A DNA stretch of 61,494 bases from Syntrophales bacterium (GTDB taxonomy: Bacteria > Desulfobacterota > Syntrophia > Syntrophales > UBA2210). The stretch lies in assembly GCA_023228425.1 (NCBI GenBank), contig JALOBE010000015.1, forward strand, positions 1 through 61,494, in the 5' to 3' direction. Of the stretch, positions 42,208 to 49,710 are shown one piece after another. The notes beneath the pieces are model-generated. The model was given only the letters and a program-made list of their open reading frames with translations, had not been told where the DNA came from and searched no databases. Within the stretch, counting starts at the first letter, position 1, and each line of letters begins with the position of its first letter. The position numbers and the translations under genes are program-made.

Positions 42208-42975
42208 ATGTCAACCATCATCGCGTGTTTCAAATGGGTTGTCGATGAGGCCTATATCCGGCGGAATTCTTCGGGGTCGCTTGATTTCTCGTCTGTGGAC
42301 TTCAAAATCAGCGAGTATGATCGTAACGCCATCGAAGAGGCGGTCCGGCTCAGGGACGATCATGGGGGAACGGTAATCGCCATGACCGTGGGAACTCCGG
42401 AAGCCGCAAAGGGTGTCAAGGATGCCCTTTCCCGGGGGGCCGACCAGGCGTGTTTCATCGCGGACGAGGCCTTTTCCGATCTGGAACCGTCCCTCACGGC
42501 GGCCTTCATGGCCGAGGTTATCCGCGGGCGCTTTGCCGATTACAGCCTCATACTCTGCGGCGAGGGTTCCGGTGATCTCTATGCCCAGCAGGTTGGCCCG
42601 GCCCTGGCGGAATACCTCGAAATCCCCTGTGTTTCTTATGTTCAGAAAGTGAGTCTCCGTGGGGAGGTCCTGGTCGCGGAACGACGGGTGGAAGAAGGAA
42701 TCGAGGTCGTCGAGGCCCGTCTGCCCGCCCTCGTCACGGTGTGCCCCGATGTGAATGTTCCGCGCATTCCCGGTGTCAGGGATACCCTGGGGGCTTCAAA
42801 AAAGCCGGTCATGACACTTGGAAGGGCCGATCTGGTTTTTTCGGGCGGGCCCTTCCTGCGGACCGTCAGTCTCACGGCGGCGCCCATGGACCGGAGCTGT
42901 GAGCGGTTCCCGGCCGATTCGACGGGAATCAGGAGTTTTGTCGACGCCCTGCAGAAAAAGGGGGTCATACCATAG
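42208..42975 (+). CDS. fixA: FixA-like electron-transfer flavoprotein beta subunit
   Basis: A 255-residue ETF beta-type protein binding FAD/AMP with its partner. Typical segments are ISEYDRNAIEEAVRLRD, VKDALSRGADQA, and GDLYAQQVGPALAEYLEIPC then VSYVQKV. It pairs with the next gene 9 nt downstream. The FixA class, as opposed to canonical EtfB, is inferred from association with FixC/FixX. Confidence 0.93.
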   Translation: MSTIIACFKWVVDEAYIRRNSSGSLDFSSVDFKISEYDRNAIEEAVRLRDDHGGTVIAMTVGTPEAAKGVKDALSRGADQACFIADEAFSDLEPSLTAAFMAEVIRGRFADYSLILCGEGSGDLYAQQVGPALAEYLEIPCVSYVQKVSLRGEVLVAERRVEEGIEVVEARLPALVTVCPDVNVPRIPGVRDTLGASKKPVMTLGRADLVFSGGPFLRTVSLTAAPMDRSCERFPADSTGIRSFVDALQKKGVIP

Positions 42976-42984
42976 GAGACGATA

Positions 42985-43932
42985 ATGGCTGGAATATGGG
43001 TCTATGGTGATAATCACGAGCAGTGCCTGGAGCTTTTGAACATAGGCCGGAGTCTGGCGGAGCGGACGGGGACACCCCTGTCAGTTCTGGCCGGCGATGG
43101 CGGTGAGGCTTCCGATTATATCGCCCGCGGCGCCGATGAGGTCTTGCTGCTGCCGGTCCTGGGAGATGGCCGGTCTCATGACGCATACATACCGGTGATG
43201 GCGGAAGAGGCCCGACGGGTCGGGCCGGATGTCTTTCTCCTGGCGGCCACGTCGCGGGGGAAGGAGATGGCCTCGCGTTTAGCCGTCCGCCTCGGGACCG
43301 GTCTGTGCAGCGGCTGTGTCTCCCTGGACTTTACTGAAAGTCCGGAGATGATCGAGATGCAGCGTCATGCCTTCGGCGGAGCGGCCCTTCAGCGGGTTAC
43401 CTGCGCCGGACGGCCCGTCATGGCGACCATACCACTCCGGACCTATGATCCTGCCGCCGCCCGGACCGGCCGGGAGGGGACCGTCCGCGAACTCCCGGTA
43501 CCCCGTCCGTCCGCTGTCAGGATCATTGAACGCAGGGTCAGGGAACGGGAAACCAGGGATATCACCGAGGCACAGATCGTCGTCGCCGTGGGGAGGGGAT
43601 TTGAAAAGCCCGAGGATCTCTCGCTGGCGCGGGATATCGCGGCGGTCCTCGGCGGAGAAATCGGCTGCACCCGTCCCATATCGGACGAACAGCACTGGCT
43701 TCCGGAAGAACTCTGCATCGGGCTCTCCGGAGTGGAAATACGGCCCGACCTGTATCTCGGACTGGGCATTTCAGGCCAGGTTCAGCATGTAACGGGCATC
43801 AGGAACGCCCGGGTCATCGCCGCCGTCAACAAAGACGAACAGGCCCCTATTTTCGACGTGGCCGATTGCGGCATCGTCGGAGACCTCTACGACGTGGTCC
43901 CTGCACTGATCAAGGAACTATCGGAGAAATAG
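42985..43932 (+). CDS. fixB: FixB-like electron-transfer flavoprotein alpha subunit
   Basis: A 315-residue ETF alpha-type subunit. The C-terminal FAD domain has VAVGRGFEKPEDL, the signature DLYLGLGISGQVQHVTGI, and AAVNKDEQAPIFDVADCGIV. It is the last gene of the Fix cluster. In FixABCX, bifurcation from NADH to quinone and ferredoxin/flavodoxin is known; whether this complex bifurcates or only relays acyl-CoA electrons cannot be told from sequence reading alone. Confidence 0.94.
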   Translation: MAGIWVYGDNHEQCLELLNIGRSLAERTGTPLSVLAGDGGEASDYIARGADEVLLLPVLGDGRSHDAYIPVMAEEARRVGPDVFLLAATSRGKEMASRLAVRLGTGLCSGCVSLDFTESPEMIEMQRHAFGGAALQRVTCAGRPVMATIPLRTYDPAAARTGREGTVRELPVPRPSAVRIIERRVRERETRDITEAQIVVAVGRGFEKPEDLSLARDIAAVLGGEIGCTRPISDEQHWLPEELCIGLSGVEIRPDLYLGLGISGQVQHVTGIRNARVIAAVNKDEQAPIFDVADCGIVGDLYDVVPALIKELSEK

Positions 43933-44117
43933 GGAAGACAACCGGGGATTCGTACCTTCCCGGCGGAGCCTGCCCTATCCCTCACGGGAACAGCCTGCGG
44001 TTGAGCCTGTGCGCCGGCTCTGCGCGGTTGGTTCCCGGCGGCGCTGCAAGCACGATTTCTTATGAAAACCAGGGGATCGGAGGGGGGAAATGTGTACACC
44101 GGTTCCCGGACGTTTTG

Positions 44118-45005
44118 TCATACCTTCGGGACATCCTCGGGTGTACGAGCCGGGAAGGCTATTTCCGACAGGATCATTCCAGAGAAGATGAGGACGGCCC
44201 CGAGGTACCCCCAGGAACCGAGTCTTTCTCCGAGGGCGTAGGCCGCGTAAAGGGCTCCGAAGACAGGCTCCATACAGAATATGAGCGCCGTGTGGGTGGG
44301 CGTCGTGAAGCGTTGCATCGACGTCTGGACGAGAAAGGCGAAGACCGTGGCAAAAAGGACACAGATAATCAGGGCCCAGAGGATCTGTGGGTGCCGGGTG
44401 AGTACGGCGCCGCCGTCGCCGGCCATGACGGCACCGGCGGTACTCAGAATCGCCACTGTGCCGAGCTGGATTGCCGTGAGCCAGTAGACATCGCTCTTGC
44501 GGGCATACCGGGCCGTGAGAATGAGATGAACGGCCACGAAAAAGGCACAGGCTATTGCCAGGAGATCCCCTTTGTTGAAAGACCAGCTTCCGTCGGTGCA
44601 GAGGAAAAAGAGTCCCGCCGCGGCGAGAAGAACCCCCACAATCATGTTGGCGCCCAGATGATGCTTCAGGATAAAAGCGCTTATGATTGACACAATCACA
44701 ATGTTGAGCCCCGTGAGAAAGGCCGTGTTGGAAGCCGTCGTCCAGACCAGGGCAGCCGTCTGAAAGGCGTAGGCACCGAAAAGAAGTACCCCCAATGCGA
44801 TGCCGCGCCTGATGACATCCTGCGAGAGAGGGCGGCGCAGGACAGCGCAGATAAGGGTCATGACGATGAAAGCGAGTATGAACCGCTGGGAGAGAAAAAG
44901 AAACACCCCCACCGTTTCGATGGCTTCCTTGACGATGACAAAGGTGATACCCCAGAAGAACGTCACCACGAGAAGCAGAACGTCGGCTCCGTATTTTATC
45001 GGCAT
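44118..45005 (-). CDS. EamA/DMT-superfamily transporter
   Basis: A 295-residue membrane protein with ten predicted helices in two EamA repeats (first ending near residue 150). Marks include VTFFWGITFVIVKEAIE at the start of repeat 1 and TALIFCMEPVFGALYAAYAL near the end of repeat 2. Such exporters handle metabolites or amino acids; substrate unknown. ATG 45005 with AAGGAATC upstream is chosen; the longer in-frame start would add a non-hydrophobic leader. It is divergent from the ABC transporter operon. Confidence 0.88.
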   Translation of the reverse strand: MPIKYGADVLLLVVTFFWGITFVIVKEAIETVGVFLFLSQRFILAFIVMTLICAVLRRPLSQDVIRRGIALGVLLFGAYAFQTAALVWTTASNTAFLTGLNIVIVSIISAFILKHHLGANMIVGVLLAAAGLFFLCTDGSWSFNKGDLLAIACAFFVAVHLILTARYARKSDVYWLTAIQLGTVAILSTAGAVMAGDGGAVLTRHPQILWALIICVLFATVFAFLVQTSMQRFTTPTHTALIFCMEPVFGALYAAYALGERLGSWGYLGAVLIFSGMILSEIAFPARTPEDVPKV

Positions 45006-45103
45006 GATTCCTTGCACACTCTGATAGTCATTGGCGGACGGCAGAAAGGCGACAGGACACTCTATATCTTCTTTTGCCGTAAAAACCAACGGATTTATTT
45101 GTC

Positions 45104-45132
45104 TTGACAACAGTTTCCCCCGATAGTAAAAA
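45104..45132 (+). promoter_or_regulatory. Candidate promoter for the polar amino-acid ABC operon
   Basis: TTGACA (45104-45109), 17-bp spacer and TAAAAA (45127-45132), giving a leader of about 40 nt. Confidence 0.6.
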
Positions 45133-45179
45133 TTCCTTCCGTCACAAGGATTCCACCATCTTTTTCACAGGAGGAGACA

Positions 45180-45944
45180 ATGAAACTATTTCGATTTACA
45201 ACCCTGATTGCAGCCCTCGCCTTTGTATGCGCGGCTCCCCAAGGCGTTCTTGTCGCCGGTGCCGCCGACGAGCCCCGCGCCATAACCGTCGCTACCGACG
45301 CCACCTGGCCGCCCATGGAAATGGTGGACGAAAACAAGGATATCATAGGATTCGATATTGATTTCTTCAAGGCCGTGGCCGCCGAGGTCGGTCTGGAACC
45401 ACAGTTTCAGAATACCGCCTGGGACGGCATCTTCGCCGGCATAGCGGCGGGTAAATACGACGCCATCATTTCTTCGGTGACCATCACCGAGGAGCGCCGG
45501 AAGACGATGGACTTTTCGACACCCTACATCAACGCGGGCCAGATCCTTATCGTGCCCAAGACAATGGAGAATGTGACGGTTCTTGCTGATTTGGAGGGCA
45601 AGAAAGTGGGGGCCCAGATCGGTACCACGGGCGCCTTTGAAGTGAAGAAAACCCCCGGCGCCGAGCTGAGGTCCTATGACGAAATCGGGCTTGCCTTTGA
45701 AGACATGGCTGCCGGCCGCATAGACGCCGTCGTCTGCGACACCCCCGTCGCCGCGGACTATGCCCTCCAGAGAGAAGAGTACAAGGAGCGTTTCATGATC
45801 GTGGGGGAACCCTTCACGGACGAATATTACGGAATCGTTGTGAGGAAGGGCAACACACAGCTTCTCGATCGTATCAACAGGGGAATAGCGGCCGTCCAGG
45901 AAAAGGGAATCGACGAGCAGCTTAAAGAGAAGTGGCTGAGATAA
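45180..45944 (+). CDS. Polar amino-acid ABC transporter, periplasmic binding protein
   Basis: A 254-residue solute-binding protein (family 3). A signal peptide (about residues 1-28) precedes the fold; ligand-site segments VATDATWPPMEMVDENKDII, GFDIDFFKAVA, SSVTITEERRKTMDFSTPYI and QIGTTGAF are clear. The pattern fits glutamine, arginine or general polar amino acids. GGAGGAG precedes the ATG. First gene of a three-gene operon. Confidence 0.94.
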   Translation: MKLFRFTTLIAALAFVCAAPQGVLVAGAADEPRAITVATDATWPPMEMVDENKDIIGFDIDFFKAVAAEVGLEPQFQNTAWDGIFAGIAAGKYDAIISSVTITEERRKTMDFSTPYINAGQILIVPKTMENVTVLADLEGKKVGAQIGTTGAFEVKKTPGAELRSYDEIGLAFEDMAAGRIDAVVCDTPVAADYALQREEYKERFMIVGEPFTDEYYGIVVRKGNTQLLDRINRGIAAVQEKGIDEQLKEKWLR

Positions 45945-46729
45945 AAGGTAAATCTCCAAGAACGGTTATTGCCGTTACAGACGGGGTCGCCATTCCAAGC
46001 AGGAGGGACCCCGGGCTGTTTACCGCCTGGAGAGTCTCTTTCGCGGGGGCTCTCCTCGCTGTGATATTGCTGGTCACCTTCAAGCCGGACCCCTATCTTC
46101 AGATCCTCAAGTTCCTTCCCGACGGTATTCTGATCACTTTCGAGGTGACGATCCTGTCAATCCTGCTCGCCCTGGTGATAGGCCTGTTTACCGGGTTGGG
46201 CCGTATCTCCCGGAACCGGTTCATCAACGGCCTGGCCTCGGTCTATGTCGAGGTCATACGGGGCATTCCCCTGCTGGTCCAGCTCTTTTACATCTATTTC
46301 GCCCTGGGCCGCATCGTAAACGTTCCGCCCATAACGAGCGCCGTGATCGCCATGGCCGTCTGTTACGGCGCTTACATGGGCGAGATATTCCGGGCCGGCA
46401 TCGAATCAATTCACAAGGGGCAGACCGAGGCCGCGCGCTCTCTGGGGATGACCTCGGTCCAGACCATGCGCCACGTGATCCTCCCCCAGGCGTTCAAGAC
46501 GATACTGCCCCCCGTGGGAAATGAATTCGTGGCCCTTCTGAAAGACTCCTCCCTGGTATCAATTCTCGCCGTTTCGGATCTCCTCAGGCGGGGAAGAGAA
46601 TATGCGGCCCAGTCCTTCGCCTATTTTGAAACCTACACCATGGTTGCCCTGGTCTACCTCATCATCACCCTGTTCCTGTCGAAGCTCATCAGTATCATGG
46701 AGGATCGCATCAATGCGGGCGGTAAATAA
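45932..46729 (+). CDS. Polar amino-acid ABC transporter, permease
   Basis: A 265-residue His/Glu/Gln/Arg-type permease. The coupling EAA loop reads EAARSLGMTSVQTMRHVILP, with about five transmembrane segments. The start GTG 45932 overlaps the binding protein by 13 nt. The first 30 residues are hydrophilic and unlike the family, so the true start could be further in. Confidence 0.93.
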   Translation: MAEIKGKSPRTVIAVTDGVAIPSRRDPGLFTAWRVSFAGALLAVILLVTFKPDPYLQILKFLPDGILITFEVTILSILLALVIGLFTGLGRISRNRFINGLASVYVEVIRGIPLLVQLFYIYFALGRIVNVPPITSAVIAMAVCYGAYMGEIFRAGIESIHKGQTEAARSLGMTSVQTMRHVILPQAFKTILPPVGNEFVALLKDSSLVSILAVSDLLRRGREYAAQSFAYFETYTMVALVYLIITLFLSKLISIMEDRINAGGK

Positions 46730-47459
46730 TAACGTGATGATCCGAGTCAGGGACGTGGTCAAATGCTACGGTGAGCTGACGGCACTCAATAATGTTTCTC
46801 TCAATGTATACGACGGCGAGAAAATGGTCATTATCGGACCAAGCGGGTCCGGGAAGAGTACCCTGCTGCGGGTACTCAACAGGCTCGAGACCATCGATGC
46901 CGGGGAAATAACCGTCGATGGCGCGAAAGTCAATGATCCCGCAACGGACATCAACAGCGTCCGGAAGGAAATCGGCATGGTTTTTCAATCCTTCAACCTC
47001 TTTCCCCACAAGACGGTCCTGGAAAACGTCAACCTGGCCCAGATGGTGGTGAGGAAGCGTTCGCGGAAAGAGGCCGCGGAGATTTCACGGGAACTTCTGA
47101 AAAAGGTGTTCATCTCCGAGAAGGAAGACCAGTATCCGACGCAACTATCCGGCGGTCAGCAGCAGAGGGTGGCCATCGCCCGGGCGCTTGCCATGAAGCC
47201 GAAAGTCATGCTCTTCGATGAGCCCACGTCGGCGCTGGATCCGGAAACCATCGGCGAGGTCCTGGAAGTCATGAAAAACCTTGCCCGAGATGGAATGACC
47301 ATGATTGTGGTGACCCATGAAATGGGATTCGCCCGCGAGGTGGCCGACCGGATTATATTTATGGATCGCGGGTCCATCATCGAACAGGGAACACCGGAAC
47401 ACTTTTTCAAGAACCCCATCGAAGAACGAACAAGACTGTTCCTGAAACAGATCCTCTGA
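46713..47459 (+). CDS. Polar amino-acid ABC transporter, ATP-binding subunit
   Basis: A 248-residue ATPase. Walker A GPSGSGKST, Q-loop MVFQSFNLFPHKTVLENV, signature LSGGQQQRVAIARAL, Walker B VMLFDEPTSALDPE and the switch His in VVTHEMGFA are intact. ATG 46713 has GGAGG 9 nt upstream and overlaps the permease by 17 nt; an alternative ATG is 46737. It completes the operon. Confidence 0.96.
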   Translation: MRAVNNNVMIRVRDVVKCYGELTALNNVSLNVYDGEKMVIIGPSGSGKSTLLRVLNRLETIDAGEITVDGAKVNDPATDINSVRKEIGMVFQSFNLFPHKTVLENVNLAQMVVRKRSRKEAAEISRELLKKVFISEKEDQYPTQLSGGQQQRVAIARALAMKPKVMLFDEPTSALDPETIGEVLEVMKNLARDGMTMIVVTHEMGFAREVADRIIFMDRGSIIEQGTPEHFFKNPIEERTRLFLKQIL

Positions 47460-47466
47460 CCCCAAG

Positions 47467-47559
47467 GAGGGACGTACTTAACTTATTAACTTTGTCAACA
47501 TTTTGCTTGACTTTTCTCTTACCAACAGTGACAAAGTTAATAAGTTAAGTACGTCCCTC
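47467..47559. repeat. Long hairpin element A, 31-bp perfect arms
   Basis: Arms 47467-47497 and 47529-47559 are exact reverse complements, starting GAGGGACGTACTTAACTT, with a 31-nt pyrimidine-rich loop. The outer arm sequence GGGACGTACTTAACTTATT recurs in hairpin B at 52025-52124. The element lies between the ABC operon and azlC, ending 7 nt before the azlC ATG. Confidence 0.95.
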
Positions 47560-47566
47560 TTACGTT

Positions 47567-48250
47567 ATGAAAAGCAGTGATTTCCGGGAAGGCATGAAAC
47601 GGGCTTTCCCACTCGTTATCGGCGTAATTCCCTTCGGCCTGGCCTATGGTATTTCGGCAAGCAGCGCCGGATTGCGCCTCCACGAGACGGTTTTCATGTC
47701 CATGGCCGTCTTCGCCGGCGCGTCACAGTTCGTGGCGGTGGAGATGATGCGCCAGCAATCCCTGGTTGTCTTCATCCTGGCCATGACGTTCATAATAAAC
47801 CTGCGCCATATTCTTATGGCCCTCTCCCTGAAAAGCTATGTCAGGCAGAATGAACGCCTGAAGGCATCGCTTCTTTCCTTCGGTCTCGTCGATGAAAGCT
47901 ACGCAGTTTCCAGCCTGTATTTCAGGGAAAAGAAAGAGGGCAGATGGTCCTTTCTTTTTTCTGCGAGCCTTCTTATGTATATAGGATGGGCTTTCAGTTC
48001 GTCTGCGGGGTTCCTCCTGGGCGACCGCATCGCGGACCCCCTTGCCTGGGGTCTTGATTTTGCCATGCCCGCGACCTTTATCGGAATCCTGATACCCCAG
48101 ATACAGTCGTTGCATATCTGTATCGTCGTTTTTGTCGCCGGGGCATCGGCGGTCCTGTTCAAAGTATTGCTGGGAGGAAGTTATTACATAATAATCGCAG
48201 CTGTAGCAGGAGCCATGACGGGATACCTGCTCGAAAGGAGGATACCGTGA
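47567..48250 (+). CDS. azlC: AzlC-family branched-chain amino acid exporter, large subunit
   Basis: A 227-residue membrane protein with about seven hydrophobic segments and AzlC/YgaZ signatures: FPLVIGVIPFGLAYGISASS, AVFAGASQFVAVEMM and NLRHILMALSLKSYV. It works with AzlD to export branched-chain or related amino acids. There is no ordinary ribosome site; the right arm of hairpin A ends 7 nt upstream, which may hide or supply initiation signals. It overlaps azlD by 4 nt. Confidence 0.93.
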   Translation: MKSSDFREGMKRAFPLVIGVIPFGLAYGISASSAGLRLHETVFMSMAVFAGASQFVAVEMMRQQSLVVFILAMTFIINLRHILMALSLKSYVRQNERLKASLLSFGLVDESYAVSSLYFREKKEGRWSFLFSASLLMYIGWAFSSSAGFLLGDRIADPLAWGLDFAMPATFIGILIPQIQSLHICIVVFVAGASAVLFKVLLGGSYYIIIAAVAGAMTGYLLERRIP

Positions 48251-48567
48251 GCGCAATCTTCGTAACCATCGTATTCATGGCTCTGATTACCTACTTTACG
48301 CGAAGCATCGTCTTTATTGCAGATTTCAGAATTCCCGACGAATTCGAAAAGTTCCTTCGCTATATCCCCTTCGCTATTCTGAGTACCCTCATATTCCCCA
48401 GCCTCCTGGTCCGGGACGGTACCCTGCTGGTCACCACAGACAACCACCATCTGATGGTAGGTATCGTCGCAATCGGTATAGCCGCCGTTTTCAGGAAGCC
48501 CGTCGTCACCGTTTTCTGCGGTATGGCCCTCATGCTCGCCCTGAAGGGGACGCTCTTAATGTATTGA
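48247..48567 (+). CDS. azlD: AzlD-family branched-chain amino acid exporter, small subunit
   Basis: A 106-residue membrane protein with three or four hydrophobic segments, the AzlD/YgaH motif TYFTRSIVFIADFRIPDEFE and KFLRYIPFAILSTLIFPSL. The start is GTG in a GTGA overlap with azlC; an AAAGGAGG site lies 6 nt ahead. Confidence 0.92.
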   Translation: MSAIFVTIVFMALITYFTRSIVFIADFRIPDEFEKFLRYIPFAILSTLIFPSLLVRDGTLLVTTDNHHLMVGIVAIGIAAVFRKPVVTVFCGMALMLALKGTLLMY

Positions 48568-48697
48568 CCATCAATAAAGACATGGGCAGAATGATGCGGG
48601 AAGAGTGACGGCTTTGTCAGAAGTTCAGCTCGTGCCACTTTTGACGTCCTCGTATTTATTTACGAAACGCCACTTTTGTCCTGTCCGCGAAGGGAAT

Positions 48698-48947
48698 AAG
48701 ACCTTTCAAACTATCGATTGTGTCATTTCGATATCAAGGAAAGATTTCTCGTCGCTTCGCTCCTCGAAATGACGGATCTTAAGGCGCTCCTCGAAATGAC
48801 AAGGAGAGCTTTAATACCAGCCATTTTTGTCATTTCGACCGAAGGGAGAAATCTTGCACTAACGGCCATCATCAGGATTTCTCGTCGCTTCGCTCCTCGA
48901 AATGACGGACCTTAAGGCGCTCCTCGAAATGGCACAATAAAGGTCTC
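48698..48947 (+). repeat. CATTTCGA repeat element C4
   Basis: About 250 bp bounded by AAGACCTTT and AAAGGTCTC, beginning CAAACTATCGATTGTGTCAT as in C1, with several hairpin units. Same orientation as C1. It fills the gap between azlD and the response-regulator gene; TGACGGCTTTGTCAG at 48606 is a solitary R-type end. Confidence 0.88.
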
Positions 48948-49071
48948 GGAATCCTTCCCACGGCGCTCGTGCCCTGTGGCAGTTGACCTTTCGGAACAAA
49001 ACCTGCACCTTTTGCGTGGAGTACTCGGTCGTGCCGCACCCGGGAACAACAGGGCGCGGCAGGGTGCTGTG

Positions 49072-49710
49072 CTAGCCTACGAGTTTGTTCTGCACGGCGT
49101 AGACGGTGATTTCGGCGTTGTTCTTCAATTTCATTTTTTCAAGGATGTTCCGGCGGTAAGTACTGATCGTCTTGACGCTCAGGCACAGTTCATCGCCTAT
49201 GGCCGAGACGGTTTTACCCGAGGCGATCATGAGCATTACCTGGTACTCGCGGTCTGAGAGAAGTTCGTGGGGCGGCCGGGTTATGTCGGAGCCGAGGAAG
49301 TCGGTGAGGCGCTCTCCCAAGGTGGTGCTGATATACTTGCCGCCCTGGGCGACCTTCCGAATGGCTGCAATCAGCTCGTTGGGGGCGCTTGCCTTTGTCA
49401 GGTAGCCCGAAGCCCCCGCTCGCAGCGCCCGGATGGCGTATTGCTCTTCGGGATACATGCTGAGGATCAGCACCGGCAGTTTCGGCTTTTCCTCTTTCAG
49501 ATCCTTAAGGACCTCCAGCCCGCTTCTGCCCGGCATCGAGATATCAAGAAGAATCACGTCATGCTCCTTTTTCCGTATCAAGGCCATGACTTCCTGACCA
49601 TTTCCCGCTTCGTCGGTGACTTCCATGTCGGCGGTTTCCGAAAGGACCTGCTTGAAGCCGGCCCGCACGATGGGGTGGTCATCGGCAATGAGTATGCGGA
49701 TTTTTTTCAT
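49072..49710 (-). CDS. NarL-family response regulator (partner of the PAS kinase)
   Basis: A 212-residue regulator: acidic D10-D11, phospho-acceptor D56 (DVILLDISMPG), conserved Lys in YLTKAS, and a LuxR HTH (LSDREYQVMLMIASGKTVSA then IGDELCLSVKTISTYRRNIL). It overlaps the upstream kinase gene by 4 nt, so the pair forms one two-component system. Confidence 0.95.
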   Translation of the reverse strand: MKKIRILIADDHPIVRAGFKQVLSETADMEVTDEAGNGQEVMALIRKKEHDVILLDISMPGRSGLEVLKDLKEEKPKLPVLILSMYPEEQYAIRALRAGASGYLTKASAPNELIAAIRKVAQGGKYISTTLGERLTDFLGSDITRPPHELLSDREYQVMLMIASGKTVSAIGDELCLSVKTISTYRRNILEKMKLKNNAEITVYAVQNKLVG

